Counted from the stretch's first letter, positions 1 to 11,611 are shown. The stretch: DNA of 64,000 bases from Ottelia alismoides (GCA_037367405.1 JAZKJV010005553.1:186001-250000), one strand, 5' to 3'. Numbers and translations are program-made. Notes: a model not told the origin generated them from the letters alone.

Positions 1-240
1 TATAAAAAATATAAAAAGACCAAAAAATATTATCCTGAAAATCTGACATCGAAATTAACTTAAGATTTACCTTAGGAGAAAGCTGCCTCCCTGAGTTCGA
101 CATTGGACTTGCCCAAATAAAATAAATTTTGCCGCTTGAGTTTAATCAAACATTAAATCTGAGTGTTTTTTGACGAAGTCTTGATTACCCGATTGCAATG
201 AACGATAAATCTAATTCGATCATTAGTCTGATTGAATTAA
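1..240 (+). repeat. Gypsy LTR 3' tail, truncated by the window edge
   Basis: The stretch around 90-200 (ctccctgagttcgacattgg, then a TTTTTTGACG block) matches in order a block at 10915-11040, just before a Gypsy primer site. I read it as the end of another LTR of the same family. No primer site or open frame follows, so this is a relic. The family link is seen directly; the LTR identity is inferred from the better copy near 11 kb. Confidence 0.45.
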
Positions 241-1079
241 CGAGGGTAAGTTGAGCCTCTTCAAGGACCTGAATCAAGAGGTCAGTTAGATATCAGCCTT
301 TAAAAAAGGATTGTCATTTCCTTCTCAGTCCAGAGATCCTCTCTTAATAATCATTTGATGGTGCTTGATGGGTCATCAGTCTAACTCTTTAGATATTCAT
401 CCAAGCACCAACCTCTATGATTTAATAATTGAATTAACATCTGTATGATCATCAAGATGGCCATGATACATAACCCTAATTGTACTAAGAGACATATTAT
501 GCAAATTAGTTATTATTCATTTCAGATCAGAGAATGATATTTGCAATAACAATTATTGCATAATGGCTCGACGTGGGCTCGCATGTCCAACAATCCTTTC
601 TCTGGAAGGTAAGAAATGTTTTGTTGGGGTTATAAAATAAAGGAAAGCTTGTACGTGATTGTTATGCCCCCTTTACAGTATCATGAATAGTGGAAGGAAA
701 CTCCACTGAGAGAGTGAAGGGAAAATCCTAGAAGTTAAGGATTGTGATTTTTACATGCCCGAATTTCCACGTTAAATCATCATGCCATGTGTGTTTTGTA
801 TATCCTTTTTATTTCTCTAGTCACTTAAAATTTTAGCTTGAAACATATAATTGAAGGTTACAATAATGTGGCCAAATGCTCCACCTTCTAAAGAGAGGTC
901 AAGAATGAGATAAAGGCTAACTCGAGGGCACAGTTAGGAGAAGAATGAGAGGGTTGGAAGAGCCGAGCAATTGAATGAACTCATGTTTGGAAGGGAGTTC
1001 AATGTCTTCACTTCTAATTCAGATGATGATTTCCCGTGTTAAGCTAACTTAAAAACCTAACAGGAGAGAATACATGTAA

Positions 1080-2060
1080 AACGATAATGCATCACTCTGT
1101 AAGGACTAAGCATGGGAGATGGGAATTCACCACTTGTTGTGATCTTGAACATATTGATGGCAGTGCAAGGTCCTCTACTCGTGATGGAGATGTAAGTGCC
1201 AATGACAATCAAAGTGGTGCAACTGAGGGACTATCAAAGAAAAAGCAAAAAGGCAAAGGACTCGGACCATTTCTTAGAATGATCGCTCCACTCGCTTCAT
1301 TCCGAGCAAAGACACGAAGTAGAAGATATTGAAGGCAATGTTTTGAAACATCGACGAGACAGTCAGAAGGGTCATCACTAAGTTGTTGTTAGAGAGGACA
1401 TTCTGACAAATGTGATAAGGGGATCATTCTTAAGATCGTTGTAGCAGGAGGAGGTATGAAAGCCCCAACCCCCTACGAAATGATGAACAACTATCTCCAT
1501 AAGGGGGGAGGAGTTGTAGAAAAAATGGCTTGAATATGGGGTGATTCTCATGCATTAACTGTATGAGAAATACAAGCTAACAAATCATGAACTTCATTAT
1601 ATATTATGATGGGAAGACATTGTTTTATCAATTTTGTGAATGCATCAGAGCATGTCATGGATCATAAGTACATAATCAAGCTCTTATAAGATGCCATCAA
1701 AGGGTCGAGCATGATAACATTGTTCAGGTGGTGACCGACAACGCCACAACTTCAAGAAGGTCGGTGAAATGATTGAAAAATCCAATAAGTAGATGATTTT
1801 TTCAACCTTGCATGATGCATATTGCATTGACCTAATATTGAAGGAAGCTCGGAAGAGGAAGACCATTATAACCGTGGTTGATTTGGCATGAACAATTATA
1901 ATGTTCATTAAGGAATTGTTAGACCTACTATCACCAAATTCTCAATTAAATTTATAATTGCACGTCAAGCAACAATTGCATATAGGGATAAAGAAAATGT
2001 GTTGTTTAGGGGAGTGGGTGGAGGTCCTTGAGACGCGAGCAGATCAATATGAAAAGATAA
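1080..2060 (+). pseudogene. Degenerate hAT-type transposase (DUF659-like) remnant
   Basis: Conceptual translation in shifting plus-strand frames gives an ordered set of hAT-transposase blocks. GMKAPTPYEMMNNYLHK lies near 1455-1510. An FINFVNAS-like block lies near 1630. NIVQVVTDNAT at 1716-1748 matches the 'VVQVVTDNA' core of plant hAT/DUF659 proteins. HDAYCIDL near 1811-1837 matches the 'AAHCIDLML' block. A RPTITKFSIKF-like block lies near 1920-1960. The frame changes at least twice and carries several stops, so no product is possible. An 81-codon open frame starts at 1087 upstream, but I do not recognise it. No terminal repeats or target duplication were found. The family assignment rests on motif order; the 5' limit is uncertain. 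Confidence 0.6.
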
Positions 2061-2182
2061 ACGGCGTGAATTTTTAAGATGGTGCTGTCAATGCAATAAT
2101 AATCATGGAAATGATTTTGTCGTGTTGAGGATAAATGATAGTGATAGTGATAAAAAATTGACTATTGGGTGTGATAAGCGAA

Positions 2183-3345
2183 TGTTAGAAACTCATATCT
2201 CAAGTTAACTACACATGCATTCATGTTTTGATGATAACCGAATGTATGTATTTAGCTTGAAGCTAGACCGAGAGCAAGGAAACTAAAGGATCAAGAAGAA
2301 GCTCAAGCATAAGGAGTCCAAACTCAAAGGAAGAAAAAGTATAACTCAAAGAAGTTCAAGGATAACGAAGTCAAACTCAGTCATGAGTGAAATCCAGGCT
2401 CAAGATAAAATCAAAGACTTTTTATTTATTAAGTCCTACACTTGTAACTTTCTTAGTGTTGTAAAGTACATTAAAGAATATCATGCATCATACCTATAAG
2501 ATTCTCAGAAAGTCAATCTCACATAAAGATCCAAACTAGTCGATCAAACTTTTTTGACTTGATTGATCATTTCTGATCATTCAATAAAAATTAGTCAATC
2601 AACTTATTGTGATTGGTCAATCATGTTCAATTCTCATCGATCAATTGTTGTGAGTAATCAATCATTTTTTAAATTCAGACGATCAACTTTTTTCCGATGG
2701 ATCAACTTTTGTCACTAGTTATAAAACTTATCGATCAACTTATTGTGACTAATCGATTACTTTTCAAGTTCTAAGCGAGCAACTTTTTCAAGTGATCAAT
2801 GAACTGTATTTTTCAGTAATGCTTCAAAGTCGGTCTTAATATCGATTTTGACAACAACTCTATAAACTCTGAGATCTCTAAAAACTATCAGACTTTTAAA
2901 AGGACTTACACCACATACAACTCATAACAAGTGAAAAACTCTCTATTTTTCATTCCAATCTTCATGAGAGCCTATTTTGAGCTATATTCCCCGTCATTTT
3001 GAACTCTTAAAGTTTTGTTTCAACGATTCATCTTATGAACACTCTCTTAACTATTTAAGATTATTCTTTGTTTACTTAGCATCACTTTACCTATTGATTT
3101 GCTATTGAGGTTATTAATAATAAGGACCGCCAACATTTAAAAGTGTGTATCTTGGGTAGCACCATTAAATCCTAAGTCAATCAGCAAAATATAACAACTC
3201 TTATTTTATCAACCACATGGAGTCCTGGGCCGACACTAGGAGGTGGTCATCAACTGATTAATTGACCAAGTATAGATGAACATAAGTCAATGTGCAAGGT
3301 CACAAGTCTGTGCAAGAAGGTGTATGTATCTAATTGTGTTGTGTT
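2183..3345 (+). mobile_element. SIRE/Maximus-like Copia LTR, probably solo
   Basis: Begins with TGTTAGAAACTC, a start typical of SIRE-type LTRs. The interior at 2530-2800 carries five or six diverged copies of a 'GATCAACTTATTGTGACT'-like motif, a repeated block known from these LTRs. The 3' part contains gtcctgggccgacactagg (about 3223-3241), which I recognise from the same lineage. No internal coding region, primer site or second LTR adjoins it, so it is best read as a solo or truncated LTR. The right limit is approximate and no target duplication was found. Confidence 0.45.
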
Positions 3346-4435
3346 CTTATTATGTTTTTATTTGTTGTGCTTTTGTGTTCTAATTATATTTTTATATTTT
3401 TTGTTTAATCGTTTTCTATTTTTTAGTAACATGATAAATTAAAATAAAAAGGAAAAGGAAAAGGACAATGAAAATGATTTAATTCATAACTACAAAAAGG
3501 ATTTAATATATACACACATATATATATGTGTATCTATATTAATTCTTTATATTTAGTGGCTGTGGTGTTTTCTTTTTAGCAATAGACATATAAATGAAAT
3601 AGTTTCCTTTGAAGGCTAAATATAAATCGATGTGAAAAGCACTAGATTGATTCTTACATGATTACATTTCTTATTGTAAAATAATTATAATCTTTTTAGC
3701 AAAAGAAAGTTCTGCATCTATTTCCAATAATCCATCGTTATATTATGATGGTCAATTCATTCTATTTCTTAACTTCTCTATTATGATCAGATTAAAACTA
3801 GAATAGCTATAGCCATACCATCTTAAAATAGCCATTACAGAATCAAATGCAAACATAACAATCAAAACATAATAATCAATGTTATTTTCAAACCATCATT
3901 ATGACACATATTTATAGACATCATTAATGTTTGAATCAAACCAAATATGTAGGGATATTTGAATGAAAGTCTTGACATGTAAGGGGAAATTGTAACTATC
4001 ATTTTTTAAGTATATAATAAATCTGTTTATTTACATGCAGGGGTATTTAAACCATTCATATAGCATCCACGAGAGAGATCTCACCTAAGGAGATCCACAT
4101 TGAGAAGACATATTTTTCACAGTTGAAATTAATAGACAAATAAATAAAAAATGCATAATCTACAAACACAACAAAATAAAAAAAGTAATAAAATAATGCA
4201 CAAAATTAAATTACTTGTATAACAAATAATTCAGTATTATAAAGATATATGTTTCTCTTCATGCATTTGAAATTACTCCAACATTCAATATATCATGTGT
4301 AACCTGTAAAATATGTAAATAAATGTTTATGCACACAATGATATATGCCTATATAATATAAACATAAATTTAATAAAGATTGCGCAAATTTGTATCCATC
4401 AAAAATTATGTAACAATATCCGTATCCATATATAT
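3346..4435. other. AT-rich intergenic DNA, nothing recognised
   Basis: No open frame of note, no terminal repeats and no family motif could be seen. It contains short TA-rich runs (about 3511-3530). Confidence 0.5.
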
Positions 4436-4826
4436 GGGTAAAATGGGGCTGCCCCCATGGGGGGAGCTAACTTAGCTCCCCCCCGCCCCATTCAGCCCGA
4501 TTTTTTTATTTTTTTTTGAAAATTTTCTTCAGTGGATTTTAGTTAATATATCCCTATATTATGTCATTAAAATTTCGTGCAAACAGAGACTCCTACGGCC
4601 TCCATCCAGACGGGTCGTTTTTAGCAATTCTGTTACCGTTAAAAAATGATTGTCTGGATGGATACCGTAGGAGTCTCTGTTTCGCACGAAATTTTAATGA
4701 CATAATATTGGGATATAGCGATGAAATTCCACGGAAGAAATTTTCAAAAAAAAAACAAAAAAAACTAGGCGAAATGGGACGGGGGGAGCCAAGTTAGCTC
4801 CCCCAGGGGGCAGCCCCATTTAACCC
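4436..4826. mobile_element. Fold-back MITE, family F, copy 1 (391 bp)
   Basis: The left end GGGTAAAATGGGGCTGCCCC and the inverted right end GGGTTAAATGGGGCTGCCCC form clear terminal inverted repeats. A second inner palindrome has arms at about 4560-4620 and 4650-4715 ('actcctacggcctccatcc' against its complement), so nearly the whole element could fold into one long hairpin. The flanks are TA-rich, so the target duplication cannot be read. Related copies lie at 47888, 51486 and 53703. The short open frame at 4561-4797 is a by-product of the palindrome, not a gene. Confidence 0.8.
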
Positions 4827-5129
4827 GGTTTATATATATAAAAAAGAAAATGACTGTTTTATCTCTATATTCGTATCAAAAAATAGCGAAGCCTTCTTCC
4901 ACTTTAAATAGTGTCAGCTACATGGATTCTTGTTCAAATCCATGTTAAAAGATCCAACTATTTTTTTATGATGGTTGTCGGTTGTCTAACACAACCCTTA
5001 CAATAGAGATTTGAACTATGATCTTTTAGGTGATCGACACTATGCACTCCCATCGAAGCATTAGAGTAGGTGCTTATCCATCAAATAAAAATAAAAAATT
5101 GATATCACTCTATACATTCGTAAAAAAAT

Positions 5130-6981
5130 GGGATTTTTACATCCATAATCCTTACTAATTTTGTAATAACATTTATAATCCCTTATAATCACGAATTACA
5201 TGAGAAACCCGAGTAATGCTGAACTCTTACGTGATATAACCATGTGTTATATCCCGTTTAAGATGTCCCTTATATTTACGGTTTCCGTTTGGAAAAAGAC
5301 AAAGTTTCCCCTAATACTCATTCTTATTTGCAAATCATGCCATAGTATGACTTTGGAGGGCTGGCAAAGGCTGTCCGCCCGCTCCTCGCAAGCGCATCTC
5401 CCCCCTCCCCGGACCCCGCCTGCAACCACATCCTCCCCCATTGTCGTCGACCTCTACAAGCCCCCTCCCTCCGGCCGATCCCTGCAAGCGCCCCCTCCCC
5501 CCGCCGACATCCGGAAGCCCTCACCTCGATTGCCCCCACCCACATTCATGCAACCCCCCGGTCACCGTTGACCTCTGCGGGCTCTCCCCCTCCGCGGAAC
5601 CGCCTTCCCCCACCTGCACCACGCACCTCTGCAAACCCCCCCCCCCCCCCCCCCCCCCCGCCCACACCTCCTGCAACCCCCCCGGCAGAACCCGCTCATC
5701 TCGACACCCGCACCTCTGCAACACCCCACCCCGCAGAACCCACTCCCCCGACATCGTCGTTGACCAATGCAAGGTGCCCCGCCCATCCCCAACTGCCTTG
5801 GTCTCCCCTCCACGGAACCGCCTACCCCCACCTGCAACACGCACCTCTGCACCCCCCCCCCCCCCCCCACAAAAAAAAACGCCTTGGTCTCCCCCCCATT
5901 CACACGTGCTAGAAGCTGCCTCAACCGACATCATTCTCCTCTCCTGACCTCATCCCCACCTTTACTTCTCAAATAGAACTAGCTAATTAGACCTCTGCCC
6001 CGCATATTCTTGTTTGCCAATATCACCATTTCTGAACCCATTGAGATGACCCAAGAATTTCGCTATTTCGATTCTGCTAGTCCTTGGGAACAACGGGGAG
6101 ACGGAGGAGTCCTATAGTTTCAACACAACATAGGTCCAATCCAGGGGACAGACGAAGATCAGCAGTCTACCCCGCTAGCCAAAAGCCCTCTCCGCATACG
6201 ATTGAAGGAGGCCAGAATCCACCATCTTATCTACGGCAGACCTTGGAGAAAAGATGATTTTTGAAAGCCAACTGCCTTGGTCTCCCCTCCACGGAACCGC
6301 CTACCCCCACCTGCAACACGCACCTCTGCACCCCCCCCCCCCACAAATGCCTTGCTCTCCCCCCCCCCCCCCCCCCCGCGGAACCACCTTCCCCCCCGCA
6401 ACATGCACCCCTGCAACCCACCACCCTCACCTTTGCAACCCCCTCCCCTCGACATCCCCCACCCACACCTCCTGCAACGGCCCCCCGACGGAACCCAATC
6501 CCCTCCCGCCCCCTTCCAGTCCCTCGTGGAACCGTAGACATCCCCCACACCCTAAAAAAAAATAACCATTGAACTCTGCAAGGCGCCCCACCCCCTCCTC
6601 CCTGCAAGCTCCCCCTCGGACCACCGACTTCCACCATCGTTCCGCCTTCCTCCACCATCCCGCTTCCCACAACATGGAAGCCATCAACGGTTGTCCGTCA
6701 CCACCTGTCGTAGCCCCCCATTCTAAATCTAAACTCAAGTTTGTTGCAGGTGCTGCCTCTGAGAAAAGCATGTGATATTTTTTTATTTAAGTTAATCTCA
6801 GCCGTTAGATCGTTGATTGTTTAGATTAACTCAATCATCTGGTTGAGTTAATGAAATAAAGTAACGGAAGATTATGGATGTAAGACGACACACTTATTCA
6901 GGGACCTGAGCGTAATTCGCGATTACACAGAATTATGAATATTATTATGAAATTACTCAAGGTTATGGATGTAAAAACCTC
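5130..6981. mobile_element. Mutator-like TIR element A with GC-rich interior
   Basis: The left terminus GGGATTTTTACATCCATAA and the inverted right terminus GAGGTTTTTACATCCATAA begin long imperfect terminal inverted repeats (at least about 70 bp, including the 'aattac' block). The 9 bases outside are taaaaaaat (5121-5129) and taaaaaata (6982-6990), a plausible imperfect 9-bp duplication. The interior from 5340 to 6775 is very C-rich and partly duplicated: the block 5797-5870 recurs at 6267-6350. It also contains a mitochondrial fragment (separate entry). No transposase is present, so the element is non-autonomous, of Pack-MULE type if the interior was captured. The proline-rich open frames inside are low-complexity artefacts. 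Confidence 0.7.
6030..6115 (+). pseudogene. nad9: Mitochondrial nad9 3'-end fragment in nuclear DNA (NUMT)
   Basis: Translation from 6032 reads SEPIEMTQEFRYFDSASPWE followed by QRGDGGVL and a TAG stop. This matches the carboxyl end of plant mitochondrial NADH dehydrogenase subunit 9, which ends in EPIEMTQEFRYFDFASPWEQ. Only about 25 terminal codons remain. The sequence upstream of 6030 is not nad9, so the 5' break is abrupt. The bases after the stop (6116-6240) are of moderate GC content and non-repetitive, and could be mitochondrial 3' flank, but I cannot confirm that. The fragment sits between C-rich blocks of Mutator-like element A. It cannot be expressed as a subunit. The family match is from memory of the protein; capture versus later insertion is undecided. 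Confidence 0.8.
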
Positions 6982-7299
6982 TAAAAAATACATACTCCTC
7001 ACCCTAACTTCCCCCTCTTTCTCCTTCGTCCTTCTTCCCGCGTTCGGCTCCCAACCCTGTTCTCCACCACGCCGTGACCTGCGTCCCCTCCGCCGACTCG
7101 CCTGACTCTGGTCAGCCCGCCCGGACACCTCCATCCAGTGCACCTGTGGCCTTGACGGAACCTTTCAAGTGTTCTTCACGCGGTAGGCGTGAGATAATCC
7201 TCTATCCCATCTTCTTTATTTACCGCCTTCGGTGAAATTTATTAAGGTTAGCGTCTCACTGTTTTAGAGTTTGAATTCGCAAGCACAATAAGTTGCCTT

Positions 7300-7862
7300 T
7301 CTCTCTATCAACTCGCATGCCGTCGTTTGGCCAACTCTAAAACAATAGTGGTACTTTTTTTAAAAGTAAAACCACTATATTTAGTTTTCTTTGCAATCTG
7401 CACATGATCGGAATAAGGAGAACGGAAGGTAATGCACCGAGCCATATCAGCCAAAGCCACCAAAGTGTTCGTGTCAAGGTCAGCCGCCAAAATCAAAGAG
7501 CCTCAAAAAGCGACCATACAACGCACCATCATCAGTCCAGAACATGAAGGAGCTCCCACCGCCCAAAATTGGTCGTATCCTGTTAGACACCTTGCACAGA
7601 ACAGAGCATATGCCCTTTTGTAAATACGTAGGAGAAGCAATCAAGCGAAGCAGGGAAGAAAGCCAGGATGTGAATATCTCTTCCCTGCCAGTTAGGAGAG
7701 TCATTGTCGTTCAACCAAAATGTAGAAGCTCACTTTGCTAGGAAAGCCTTGTTCATCTTATTAAGCATCAAAACCCATAAACCTGTCCTTGTCAATGGAT
7801 GTAGATTCCCAATCTACCAACAAAATTCCATGAGTATCTCGTCCCAAGCTATCACAAGAGGA
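7300..7862 (-). pseudogene. LINE ORF2 carboxyl-terminal fragment
   Basis: Minus-strand translation in alternating frames shows the downstream part of a plant LINE polyprotein. A 'LNKMNKAFLAK' block lies near 7725-7770, followed by 'NWQGRDIHIL', then 'GGGSSFMFWTD' near 7540. 'AADLDTNTLVALADMARC' lies near 7430-7485. These correspond to the region after reverse transcriptase that ends in the zf-RVT-like segment (typical 'G.SV.FWTD.W' and 'FPRLFALA'). Frameshifts and stops are frequent. No poly-A tail or target duplication was found. Confidence 0.6.
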
Positions 7863-8224
7863 TCTTCTCATCATATTGTGGTTATATAGATTTAGAGAAA
7901 GTCCCAAGAACGTGGGCATTCCCTTTGCCTTATAATCAACATATTGTATATAGTTATTACCTTAAATATCATGACATGTCGATGATACATTACTAATATG
8001 TCTTTATCTGCGAGATGGTGATGCCAAAAATTATTGTTATACTGTTTTCTAAGATCTCACCCCTAGTGGAATTTTGTCAGAGATCGTCGAAATGTGAAAT
8101 ATCCTCCGTAAATTCCCAAATTCCCAGCAAGGAATATGTGTGGTGGTACATGATGTGCGTCCTCTCTTGAGACCTATCTTAAGTGATGGAAAAGGTTTTC
8201 AATTCCCTAGTCGATGGCTGCTGA

Positions 8225-8312
8225 TTTTTTACTAGTTAAGGAGGGTAGGATGGGCTTGGAACTTTAGTCATTGGAGTGGGAGCCCACTGCTTCAACCACT
8301 AGAATATTACAA
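8225..8312 (-). repeat. tRNA-derived SINE-like repeat, copy 1
   Basis: Read on the minus strand it has an A-box-like 'TTCTAGTGGTTGAAGCAGTG', then GGCTCCCACTCC, a B-box-like 'AGTTCCAAGCCC', and the tail CCTTAACTAGTAAAAAAT. The same order of blocks is present at 32438-32525 (minus) and 60721-60806 (plus). Spacing of the two boxes fits a polymerase III internal promoter. No target duplication was resolved. Confidence 0.5.
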
Positions 8313-8319
8313 AGGGTTC

Positions 8320-8461
8320 GTTGGCTGTTGATTCGGATGTCAATATTGTTGATATTTGAGATGGGGCATCATTTTCCCATCTTTCTATTTGACCTCTCGG
8401 ACTAGCGTTTGCGCAAGCCGTTGAAGTTGCTGGAGATCTTGGAGGGACACGAGGGTCCGCC
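8320..8461 (+). repeat. Direct repeat R1, copy 1 (about 142 bp)
   Basis: The block beginning gttggctgttgattc and ending ggagggacacgagggtccgcc recurs at 8922-9064 with moderate divergence and a 600-bp offset. I see no coding content. Confidence 0.65.
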
Positions 8462-8921
8462 ACATAGCCATCACCACTGGAGATGGTTTGATGGTAGTTT
8501 CTCTATTGATAAGGCTTATATCCCTAAGGGGACTTGTGCCATATGATCCTGGGAGTGCATTATCGACTGCATGAGGTTATGGCGGTGGAAGATCTCTATG
8601 CGAGCAAAGGTGTTTCTCTAGATTATGAGATGCGGGTGACATGGCCCTACGAAATGAAATTTCGATCGGCATTTCTTTTATCAGCTACCCATCTAGCTGA
8701 AATATCAGCCATTTCGATCGAATTTTGGTCACTTGTTGAATTCTAAATTTGGTCGAATTTTGTCAAAATTTGAGGACATGGTGGTGGGTTGATGACATGG
8801 GCCAAGCTTGCCCATTTTTTTTCGAATAGGGTCTCTAATTGTAGGGCCGAAGGTTTTCATTTCTAGCGAGATGAGTGGTCGAAGGGAGGGTTTTGGCCAA
8901 GAATTTTCCCTAGTTGATGGC

Positions 8922-9064
8922 GTTGGCTGTTGATTCAGACGTCATTGTTGTTGATATTTGGGACGGGTCATTGTTTTTCCATCTTTCCATTCCGACCTTT
9001 CGAACTAGCAGTTGTGCAAGTTGTTGAAGTTGTTGGAGATCTTGGAGGGACATAAGGGTCCGTC
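8922..9064 (+). repeat. Direct repeat R1, copy 2
   Basis: Second copy of the block at 8320-8461. It runs directly into another short duplication: the 'cttctaggcgagatcca...cttccttgtgaagg' unit at about 9069-9118 and again at 9208-9256. Confidence 0.65.
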
Positions 9065-9149
9065 ACAGTGACAGACTTCTAGGCGAGATCCATGGAGCAA
9101 TACTATGTGTTGCTTCCTTGTGAAGGTAGGCAGAGCTCTCGCCAGAGAG

Positions 9150-10043
9150 GGAGCCGAAGTTGGAGGTGGTGACAGACTAGTCCCTTCACGCTCCAGGCGA
9201 TGAACTTCTAGGCGAGATCCACAGAGCAATCCTCCGTGTTACTTCCTTGTGAAGGCAGTGTCGTTCGAGCGACGACCGGAGCGATCCCTCCTTCTCCTCC
9301 ACCTTTCAGGCGAATCGTGAGAAACCCCCTCCACCTTTTCTTCTTTTGCTTTGCCTCCTTCCTCGTTATGCACCTCTTCGTCTTCTCTGTACCCAACGCC
9401 CATGCTAACATCAAACACCCTCCGTATCACCTCCTTCAAAACCACGTCGTCGCATATCGCTTCATCTCCATTCTTCTCCCCTTCCATCTTATTCTTCTTC
9501 CCTCCACAACCTTCCTTCGATCTGCTCTATTCCCTCATGACCGTCGGAGCACCCACCGCATCCACCTCCCAGGTTCGAGCTACATATATCACACGATCAA
9601 GAACGGAAGCGATCCTCGTCGTTCGTTCCCGCCCAATTATCGGCCGCTGGATCACCTTCATCGGACACACCCGAATCATCCTCGAGCTGCCTCCGAGCCC
9701 TGTGCTTTGGATAGACCCGAAGCAGTCATCGCCAGATACATGGAGGAGCGGTATTCGAGTCTTCATCCGTGCTTAGAGTCGATCACGTGCCCTTGTATGT
9801 GCCTTGGTGGAAATTTGTAGCAGAGCCCCTCACGCTCACAAGGAATCTCAAGGAGATACAGTCACATGTCCAACATTTGACTCAAGAAAAATTACCAAAA
9901 TACCCCTGCACGTGGTAAATTACAAGAAGATCCAGCCAGCTTTGCCAATTTGTAGAACTACCCTAGAAGGTCTAAAGTGCGAGCATTTAACTTATTTTAA
10001 TTACAATTAAGTCTCTGAATCTTCATTTGAAGTATCTTACACA
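9150..10043 (+). repeat. Long direct repeat D, copy 1 (possible Copia 5' LTR)
   Basis: From ttggaggtggtgacag to about 10043 the sequence matches 27918-29052 nearly throughout, with indels. It ends in CA at 10042-10043, and two bases later TGGTATCAGA (10046-10055) matches the initiator-methionine tRNA primer site used by plant Copia elements. This makes a 5' LTR possible. However, the repeat does not start with a clear TG and the two copies diverge abruptly on the left, so a segmental duplication remains possible. Position 9532-9539 (ccctcatg) is the empty counterpart of a MITE insertion site in copy 2. Confidence 0.55.
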
Positions 10044-10309
10044 TTTGGTATCAGAATTTTACGTTCTTGACGTCGTTTTAAACCTTGGATCACTGTATCA
10101 TTTAGAACAGAGAAATAACCCCTTACCGGGGCAGTAGGTTCTTTGGGAGAAACTTGCATGCATGCTCCCTCTCCTGGTGCCCTCCTTTCTTCTTCGGCAT
10201 TCAAGGTCGCCTCGTTCAGTGTGGCGAACCACTCCTCCTCCTCCTCCTCCTCTGACTCCTTTGATTTGGGCAGGGGGAAGGGAGGGAAGGCCAAACGATA
10301 TCATAAGTG

Positions 10310-10550
10310 AAGGAGGGTGTCAGCTCAGGCAATGGTGTTTATCTTTGATAGTAAGTGCCATGTGGCAAAGACAACGAGATGCGGTAGCGATATCGGGAAT
10401 TCCTTTGGTTCCCAAATGAAGGTTCTGACTTGGAATGTTAGGAGTCTAGGTGGCCTCGAGAAGCGGAGGTCTGTCGGACTCCTTTTCCAGGACTGGAGAA
10501 GTGATATTGTTTTATTACATGAGAGAATTAATTTGAGGACATTTATTGGG
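10310..10550 (+). pseudogene. LINE endonuclease amino-terminal fragment
   Basis: Translation from the ATG at 10419 gives MKVLTWNVRSLGGLEKRR, then a 'DWRSDIVLLHE' block. This is the start of the apurinic-type endonuclease of plant LINEs, which typically reads 'MKILTWNVRGLG...K..DIV.LQETK'. It stops matching after about 45 residues at roughly 10550, where a Gypsy LTR-like region begins. Only the first part of the enzyme is present, and its catalytic residues further on are missing. Confidence 0.65.
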
Positions 10551-10599
10551 GAACTGGGAAATATCTTTATATTAATTGATCATCAATTCATTTAAGAAA

Positions 10600-11094
10600 A
10601 GGACTCTTGGATTGAATTAATTGATTTAATTGGCTTGACTTGTCTTGCTTGACCTACATACATTTATCATCATTATTGCATCATTTAAAATTCACAAAAC
10701 ATTGTATTTAATTATTTATTGTATCACACGGTATATCATTATTTTCTGCATTAAAATGTTTTGAAAATACATGCATTATATTTTCTTTGAATTAATTACA
10801 TCTAAAAACCCGTAAAAAGTTAAAAATACAAAATACCAAAAACACTCACATTTCTCTTTTGCAAACCTAAATTTCTGAATTATTTGAGAAATAATTCTGA
10901 ACCCTCATATTACATCCCTGAGTTCGACCTTGGTACTTACCCAAGTAAAATAAATAATTTTGAATGTATTGAGACTTGATTCTCTGTATCATTTCTCGAC
11001 GTGATCAATTTTTTTGACGGTTCCTAGATTGCCCGGCCACAACAATTACAATCATTAATTATCAATAATTAAAAGGCAGTTCTTCGATTTGTCA
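10600..11094 (+). mobile_element. 5' LTR (3' portion) of the host Gypsy element
   Basis: The LTR ends at CA (11093-11094), directly before a primer binding site of tRNA-Asp type. Its tail shares the 'catccctgagttcgacc...acccaagtaaaataaat' block with the window start. The left boundary is not clear; the junction with the LINE fragment near 10550-10600 suggests truncation. Confidence 0.5.
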
Positions 11095-11096
11095 AA

Positions 11097-11115
11097 TGGC
11101 GTCGTTTCCTGGGAG
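11097..11115 (+). other. Gypsy primer binding site (tRNA-Asp type)
   Basis: TGGCGTCGTTTCCTGGGAG differs at only a few positions from the TGGCGCCGTTGCCGGGGA site used by Athila/Tat Gypsy elements. It lies two bases after the LTR end, which fixes orientation (plus) and the start of the internal region. Confidence 0.65.
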
Positions 11116-11463
11116 GTATAAATTTTAGAATTAAATTTTTATAATTTAATTTTTTGGGTTTTCCATCCTTGGGTAGGTTGCCCCCCGTTCTCTTGTATTT
11201 ATTTCTCCACTTATTCCTCAACATTTTTATTTCCTTTTTTTGTATATATATTCTTGTGAATAATTCTATAACATTTATTCTTCTTATTTTTCGTGCAAGG
11301 CACATGGTGACTTTGAGCAGCTTTATCAGGGTCGACTCATCTCAGAGCAACCAGAGGCAGACGACTTGGTGGATCGAGCCCACTGAGGAGGTGCGAAGAG
11401 TTTACTTTTTTTGGAGAGAGAGTGATTTATTTATTTTTGTAATTAATTTATAATTATTCTGCC

Positions 11464-11468
11464 TATTT
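11464..11468. repeat. 5-bp target duplication of Copia-1, left
   Basis: TATTT, repeated at 16412-16416 on the other side of Copia-1. Confidence 0.85.
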
Positions 11469-11611
11469 TGTTGGTGGAAATAAGCAAACTGTTTATTCCA
11501 TAAAACCCTAGGCTCTCTTATATAGAGAGGACCCATGGGTAAATTACATAAGAGGCTATAGAGAAAATAAAAATGAAGAAAAAGGTACACCGACTACAAA
11601 TATTCTCTACA
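11469..11611 (-). repeat. Copia-1 3' LTR
   Basis: 143 bp, TGTAGAGAATA at the outer end and CCACCAACA at the inner end when read on the minus strand. It is 98% identical to the 5' LTR. Confidence 0.92.

Noticed and set aside
4561..4797. 78-codon frame with a symmetric amino acid pattern
   Set aside because: It is the translation of the inner palindrome of a fold-back MITE.
5637..5660. Long C and G homopolymers (also near 6358, 41565, 41618) as real features
   Set aside because: Homopolymers of this length are often misassembled or miscounted, so I give them no biological weight.
5200..6775. Many overlapping proline-rich or glycine-rich open frames on both strands
   Set aside because: They come from C-rich low-complexity sequence without stop codons; all six frames are open at once, and no start context, intron or family motif supports a gene.
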